From: Bacteroidota bacterium
Lineage (GTDB): Bacteria; Bacteroidota; Bacteroidia; Bacteroidales; UBA12077
NCBI GenBank assembly: GCA_020444275.1
Contig: JAHLLG010000002.1
Coordinates: 310,001 to 374,000 of the forward strand
Length of the DNA stretch: 64,000 nt
Reading direction: 5' to 3'
In this document: in pieces, positions 60,866 to 64,000 of the stretch
Numbering within the stretch: position 1 is the stretch's first letter
Layout of the letters: every line of letters starts with the position of its first letter
Made by a program: the position numbers and the translations under genes
Notes under the pieces: model-generated
Told to the model about the DNA's origin: nothing
The model's input: the letters and a program-made list of their open reading frames with translations, nothing else
Databases searched by the model: none

Positions 60866-61309
60866 TTATTGTAATCGTTCCCAAATAATTGTTTTGCTAA
60901 AAAATAGTTTACTCCCTTTAGCCTCAAGTGTTTTTCCGTTAATTTTAAGTATGGTTAAGTCAAGAGTCAATCCTTTCTGGGGAGCATAAATAGTTCCATT
61001 GATCCATCTATCAGTCTTTTGATCGTATTGTAAATCGGAAATAATTATCTTACCTATTAAATTATCGTTACGTTTAGATTGATCAGGATTATGTATGTCT
61101 TTTTCCTGGCCATCATTAAAGCCATAGATTTCGGTTATTTTACCATAGAATTTATTTCCTTTTTTAAATATTTCTATTTCAAGATTATCTGGTAGTAACC
61201 AGATACCTAATATTTTATCTTCTTGTTTTAAACTGTAACCTGTTGAAACGGTTAAACTTGAAATAAGTAGTAAGAAAAATAGTTTTGAAATGTTTGATTT
61301 CTGTTTCAT
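60866..61309 (-). CDS. DUF2147-family secreted protein
   Basis: A 147-residue exported protein (signal KLFFLLLISSLTVSTGYS) starting at the second in-frame Met (61309); an upstream start adds eight residues. The mature part has ILGIWLLPDNLEIEIFKKGNKFYGKI, NDNLIGKIIISDL and WINGTIYAPQKGLTLDLTI, which fit DUF2147, a small lipocalin-like beta barrel. It may bind a hydrophobic ligand. Confidence 0.8.
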   Translation of the reverse strand: MKQKSNISKLFFLLLISSLTVSTGYSLKQEDKILGIWLLPDNLEIEIFKKGNKFYGKITEIYGFNDGQEKDIHNPDQSKRNDNLIGKIIISDLQYDQKTDRWINGTIYAPQKGLTLDLTILKINGKTLEAKGSKLFFSKTIIWERLQ

Positions 61310-61346
61310 ATTTTTAATTGTAATGATTTGCATAATATTGAGTAGG

Positions 61347-62252
61347 TTAAAATCTTATTACTTCTGTCATAATGCCTAATCTGATGACATGGACTGTGTT
61401 TGAGAAGTAAATATTATAATAATCTATACCATGGTAGTACTGAATAAAAAGTACTATATCTTCAAAAAAATTAGGATGGTAAGTGAACGTTCCGGAGAAT
61501 GTAAGTCGGTCAATATCCAAAAAGTCATGTTGATCCATTTTACCAAACAGCCAGTTTAGTTCCGCTTTAAGAGAAATGTTCGCTTTTTGGGATTTGTTGA
61601 GTTGGTCGGTACTATTAAGTTTAAAAATGTATAATAAATTGTTCCATCGGTAAAAACTATACCTCCCGTCGAGCTCATCGGCAGATAGGATAGGAGGATG
61701 TATTTCTACAGATGTTCTGAGCATTCTAACTGCGTTAAATCTTGTATTTAAATCTGTTTTAATGAGTCCTAACTCAAAATAGTTGGTGGAGAAGTTTCCC
61801 GATTTAAAATTGATTTCACCATTTTCTTTATAGAATTCATCCTGTTGTCCATTGGAGTGGTGTGCCAATCGTCCAAATAAATTAAGGCTCTTATACTTAT
61901 TCTGATTATATACAGACCAATATAATGTAGTTTGGGGTATATAACTTGGCGTTCGTACAGGGAAAGATTCTTCCTGGTACATTCTTAATATAACCTGTGG
62001 GGTTAATACTCCAAGTAACCTTGAATCATCACTTACCCGTATATAAAAACTAGGGATAAGATTTGCTTCAAACCACAAGTGTTCTATTTGCCCAATTCCT
62101 TCAAGAATTGTTGCATAACTATTCCCTTGATGAGCTTGAGCAACAGTAGTTAAAGGAATTTGTATAATACTGTCATTCTCCTCTGATCCTATAAGTTCAA
62201 AATGAATTGAGAAGACAAGAAAGATAATAACAATTTTTCTTTTGATGCTCAT
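61347..62252 (-). CDS. Outer membrane phospholipase A-like beta-barrel protein
   Basis: A 301-residue exported barrel with a signal peptide (FSIHFELIGSEE). The centre has FGRLAHHSNGQQ and NFSTNYFELGL; in OMPLA/PldA the catalytic His and Ser lie in a similar HxSNG motif with a later Asn. The C terminus (QYYHGIDYYNIYFSNTVHVIRLGI) resembles the OMPLA end. It is between DUF2147 and a second barrel, and their stop and start nearly touch. A lipid-hydrolysing role is inferred from motif only. Confidence 0.6.
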   Translation of the reverse strand: MSIKRKIVIIFLVFSIHFELIGSEENDSIIQIPLTTVAQAHQGNSYATILEGIGQIEHLWFEANLIPSFYIRVSDDSRLLGVLTPQVILRMYQEESFPVRTPSYIPQTTLYWSVYNQNKYKSLNLFGRLAHHSNGQQDEFYKENGEINFKSGNFSTNYFELGLIKTDLNTRFNAVRMLRTSVEIHPPILSADELDGRYSFYRWNNLLYIFKLNSTDQLNKSQKANISLKAELNWLFGKMDQHDFLDIDRLTFSGTFTYHPNFFEDIVLFIQYYHGIDYYNIYFSNTVHVIRLGIMTEVIRF

Positions 62253-62253
62253 A

Positions 62254-62889
62254 TCAGTAATAAATTACGATTCCTAATCCTAAACTAAATATATCTTCTA
62301 ATGGGATAGAAGAGTTAGAGAATTTGCTGGTCAAGTAAACTCCTCGGGTTACAATTCGGTAATAAAAACCTATTTCCGAGAAGTTTTGATCGGGTTTTTT
62401 ATATCGATAATTAAGCTGTCCTTCAATGAATAATCCGCCAGTTCTTCCGGGATACCACCAATAATAATCTTCAGGATAATGATCGGGTAACGTGAGATAA
62501 TATTCCTCACCAAATGTATGATGAATAAAAATGCCAATATTTAGTGGGTAATACTTGACCTTATGCGTGAGATCAAGTTTAAAAGGCTTTCCAGAAATTT
62601 GCAGACTAACACTATGAAGATCCTCTTCTGAATGCCATTGGGGCACATATCCATAAAAATAGCTTAAATCTACACGATTATTGAAAAAGTCATAACCAAA
62701 TCCCGCTGACAGGAAACCAATACCTCCTGCAAATTGAACTTTATAATGATTGGGATAAAAAGTTTTTAACCAATTGGAATTGGGCTCTTTACCCAGAGAA
62801 TTTAAAGGAATCAAAGCAAAAATTACTGAAATAATAAATGCAATGAAGCTTCTTTTTAATAACGTTATATGTTTAAAAATTAATAACAT
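62254..62889 (-). CDS. Outer membrane beta-barrel protein, function unknown
   Basis: A 211-residue protein with a signal (FIISVIFALIPLNSLG) and a strand-rich body (KVQFAGGIGFLSAGFGYDFFNNRVDLSYFYGYVP, PLNIGIFIHHTFGEEYYLTLP) that ends in GLGIVIYY, typical of an outer membrane barrel. It overlaps the phosphoesterase gene by 17 bp and is 1 bp before the OMPLA-like gene. No family is recognised. Confidence 0.6.
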   Translation of the reverse strand: MLLIFKHITLLKRSFIAFIISVIFALIPLNSLGKEPNSNWLKTFYPNHYKVQFAGGIGFLSAGFGYDFFNNRVDLSYFYGYVPQWHSEEDLHSVSLQISGKPFKLDLTHKVKYYPLNIGIFIHHTFGEEYYLTLPDHYPEDYYWWYPGRTGGLFIEGQLNYRYKKPDQNFSEIGFYYRIVTRGVYLTSKFSNSSIPLEDIFSLGLGIVIYY

Positions 62890-63673
62890 CTACTTTAAAT
62901 TCATTTTCAAAAATTTTCACCAAAACAAACTTGTTTTTTTCTGCACTTGCTGTATTCAAAAATGGTATTCCATCTGAGTAGGGTTGAGATAAATTGAAAC
63001 TGTGCAAATGTCCGTGTGTAACAAATAGGACATTATCATTCTCATGCAGGGTATTCATGAATTCTTCTTTAAGAGCCGGATCAAAATCACCATCATAAGG
63101 AGGTGCATGAAATACAACAATAGCTTTTTCAAAGTTATCATCAGGTTTAATTTCTTGCTTGAGCCAGTTTATTTCAGGAACATTGCCATTGAATTCAAAT
63201 TCGCGGCTATTCGTGTTCATGAATATAAATTTGAATGAGCTATATATAAATGAGAAGTTGAAATCGCCAAACATTTCCTGGTAACTATCTTCACCATTAC
63301 TAACCAGGTCATGATTTCCAACAACTACAAAGTAAGGGGCATTTAATTCTGAAAACAGCATGTTGCTCCAGTGGTATTGCTTCGGGATACCATAGTCAGT
63401 AAAGTCACCCGTGTGGATTAAAAAATCGATATTGTATTCTGTATTGATTTTAGCTACCATATCTTCTATTTCATCGTAAAAACGATGACTATCGCCGGTT
63501 AAGGCAATTGTTAAAGTATCTGACACACTTAAAGAAGATAGTTTTGAGATGTTTTTCAGAGTGAGGTTTGTTTCATGATCTTCAAAATCTATTGCATAAG
63601 GAGAGTACTCAAATACATCGTCGCAAGAGTAAATGAGTATTCCAAAAATAAGTGCTGTCAGATACTTTTTCAT
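62873..63673 (-). CDS. Calcineurin-type metallophosphoesterase lipoprotein
   Basis: A 266-residue lipoprotein (ILIYSCDDVFE). Metal-binding motifs of the calcineurin fold appear in order: LTGDSH (D-x-H), IHTGDFTDYG, VVVGNHDLVS (GNHD), VFHAPPYDG and VTHGHLHSF. Such enzymes cut phosphomonoesters or diesters at the envelope. It overlaps the downstream barrel gene and starts 10 bp after the partial gene at the window edge. Confidence 0.85.
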   Translation of the reverse strand: MKKYLTALIFGILIYSCDDVFEYSPYAIDFEDHETNLTLKNISKLSSLSVSDTLTIALTGDSHRFYDEIEDMVAKINTEYNIDFLIHTGDFTDYGIPKQYHWSNMLFSELNAPYFVVVGNHDLVSNGEDSYQEMFGDFNFSFIYSSFKFIFMNTNSREFEFNGNVPEINWLKQEIKPDDNFEKAIVVFHAPPYDGDFDPALKEEFMNTLHENDNVLFVTHGHLHSFNLSQPYSDGIPFLNTASAEKNKFVLVKIFENEFKVDVINF

Positions 63674-63683
63674 TATAAAAGGG

Positions 63684-64000
63684 TTAAAAACTGTATTTCA
63701 TCTTTACAAAAACCATATCATTCTTATCATACTGACCAAATCTGCCTTCGCTGTTACCAATAAATAAGTTAGCCCCGGCCAATACTTCAAGACCATCAGA
63801 TATACTATAAGTTAATTTCGGACGTATTAAGGCATCTTCGTTATTTAGCCCTATGTATGAGAACAATTCTAGTGTCAGTGTTTCACGGAAAAATGTTTCG
63901 TTGACTAGAAAGGTCATCGTATTTTCGAACTCATCATTAATGATATCATCAGTATAATCTAAAATATATTCCTGAATAAACTGCACACTCATAGATATAT
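63684..64000 (-). CDS. Outer membrane protein C-terminal part, 5' end outside window
   Basis: The open frame continues to the window edge with no start; Met codon at 63990-63992 is internal. It shows alternating strands (TMTFLVNETFFRETLTLELFSYIGLNNED, PKLTYSISDGLEVLAGANLF) ending in VFVKMKYSF, as in outer membrane barrels such as DUF1302-like partners of RND/MMPL transporters. Family is uncertain. Its stop is 10 bp before the phosphoesterase start, so it heads or continues the operon. Confidence 0.6.
   Translation of the reverse strand, partial: ISMSVQFIQEYILDYTDDIINDEFENTMTFLVNETFFRETLTLELFSYIGLNNEDALIRPKLTYSISDGLEVLAGANLFIGNSEGRFGQYDKNDMVFVKMKYSF

Noticed and set aside
1-64000. CRISPR arrays, insertion sequences, tRNA and rRNA genes
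   Set aside because: I saw no regularly spaced repeats with spacers, no transposase or terminal inverted repeats, and no cloverleaf or rRNA-like sequence on reading; a dedicated search could still find a short element.

Overview
The window looks like chromosomal DNA from a free-living, probably marine or sediment Bacteroidota (Bacteroidales/Marinilabiliales-like). The evidence is AT-rich sequence, weak Shine-Dalgarno sites, TAnnTTTG-type -7 promoter boxes, SusC/SusD transport genes, LytS/LytTR and hybrid two-component regulators, and a type IX secretion sorting domain on a secreted glucanase. No tRNA, rRNA, CRISPR array or insertion sequence was seen. Gene names rest on motifs I can read, not on database searches.

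Layout. (1) 1-9.8 kb: a sigma-54 response regulator cut by the left edge faces three tandem MacB/FtsX-type ABC permeases. The gap between them holds a sigma-54-like promoter and two inverted repeats. A Gate-domain membrane protein and a small zinc-ribbon protein follow. (2) 9.8-13.7 kb: an M64-type metallopeptidase lipoprotein, a sodium:solute symporter, and a mini-operon of an orphan J-domain protein with a ribbon-helix-helix-like protein. (3) 13.9-22 kb: a cluster joining a VTC-type polyphosphate polymerase domain, DUF4956, a DUF2490 barrel, two CotH-kinase lipoproteins flanking a very basic secreted protein, a Spy/CpxP-like protein and a LytS/LytTR pair. (4) 22-24.8 kb: a SiaC-like protein, then an orphan HAMP sensor overlapping trkH. 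(5) 24.8-32.1 kb, leftward: receiver, hybrid kinase and sigma-54 regulator, followed by envelope proteins. Sigma-54-like promoters lie before the receiver gene and before the first envelope gene. (6) 32.4-33.2 kb: a small membrane protein and a STAS protein. (7) 33.4-59.6 kb: a polysaccharide utilization locus whose enzyme set (GH16, GH3, a clan GH-A hydrolase, a GH149/GH94-like phosphorylase and GH17) points to beta-1,3-glucan such as laminarin. (8) 59.6-64 kb, leftward: two TetR regulators, DUF2147, an OMPLA-like barrel, another barrel, a metallophosphoesterase and the 3' end of a further outer membrane protein.

How the glucan locus probably works: a membrane-spanning propeller/Y_Y_Y/LuxR-HTH regulator senses glucan fragments and activates two promoters. 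One drives a PKD-type surface lipoprotein and the other drives susCD. Both promoters carry four TGATGTA repeats at exact 11-bp intervals, placed identically relative to the core promoter. GH16 and GH17 would cut the glucan outside or at the surface. SusCD would import oligosaccharides, GH3 and the clan GH-A enzyme would trim them, and MFS, GPH and SSS transporters would take sugars through the inner membrane. A large signal-less phosphorylase would then make glucose-1-phosphate in the cytoplasm.

The most notable signals are the twin 11-bp iteron promoters, two separate sigma-54 circuits each with inverted repeats upstream of a -24/-12-like site, the VTC/DUF4956/CotH cluster with a basic candidate CotH substrate, the perfect 13-bp hairpin enclosing the susD stop codon, the HAMP-trkH overlap, and the J-domain/RHH mini-operon.
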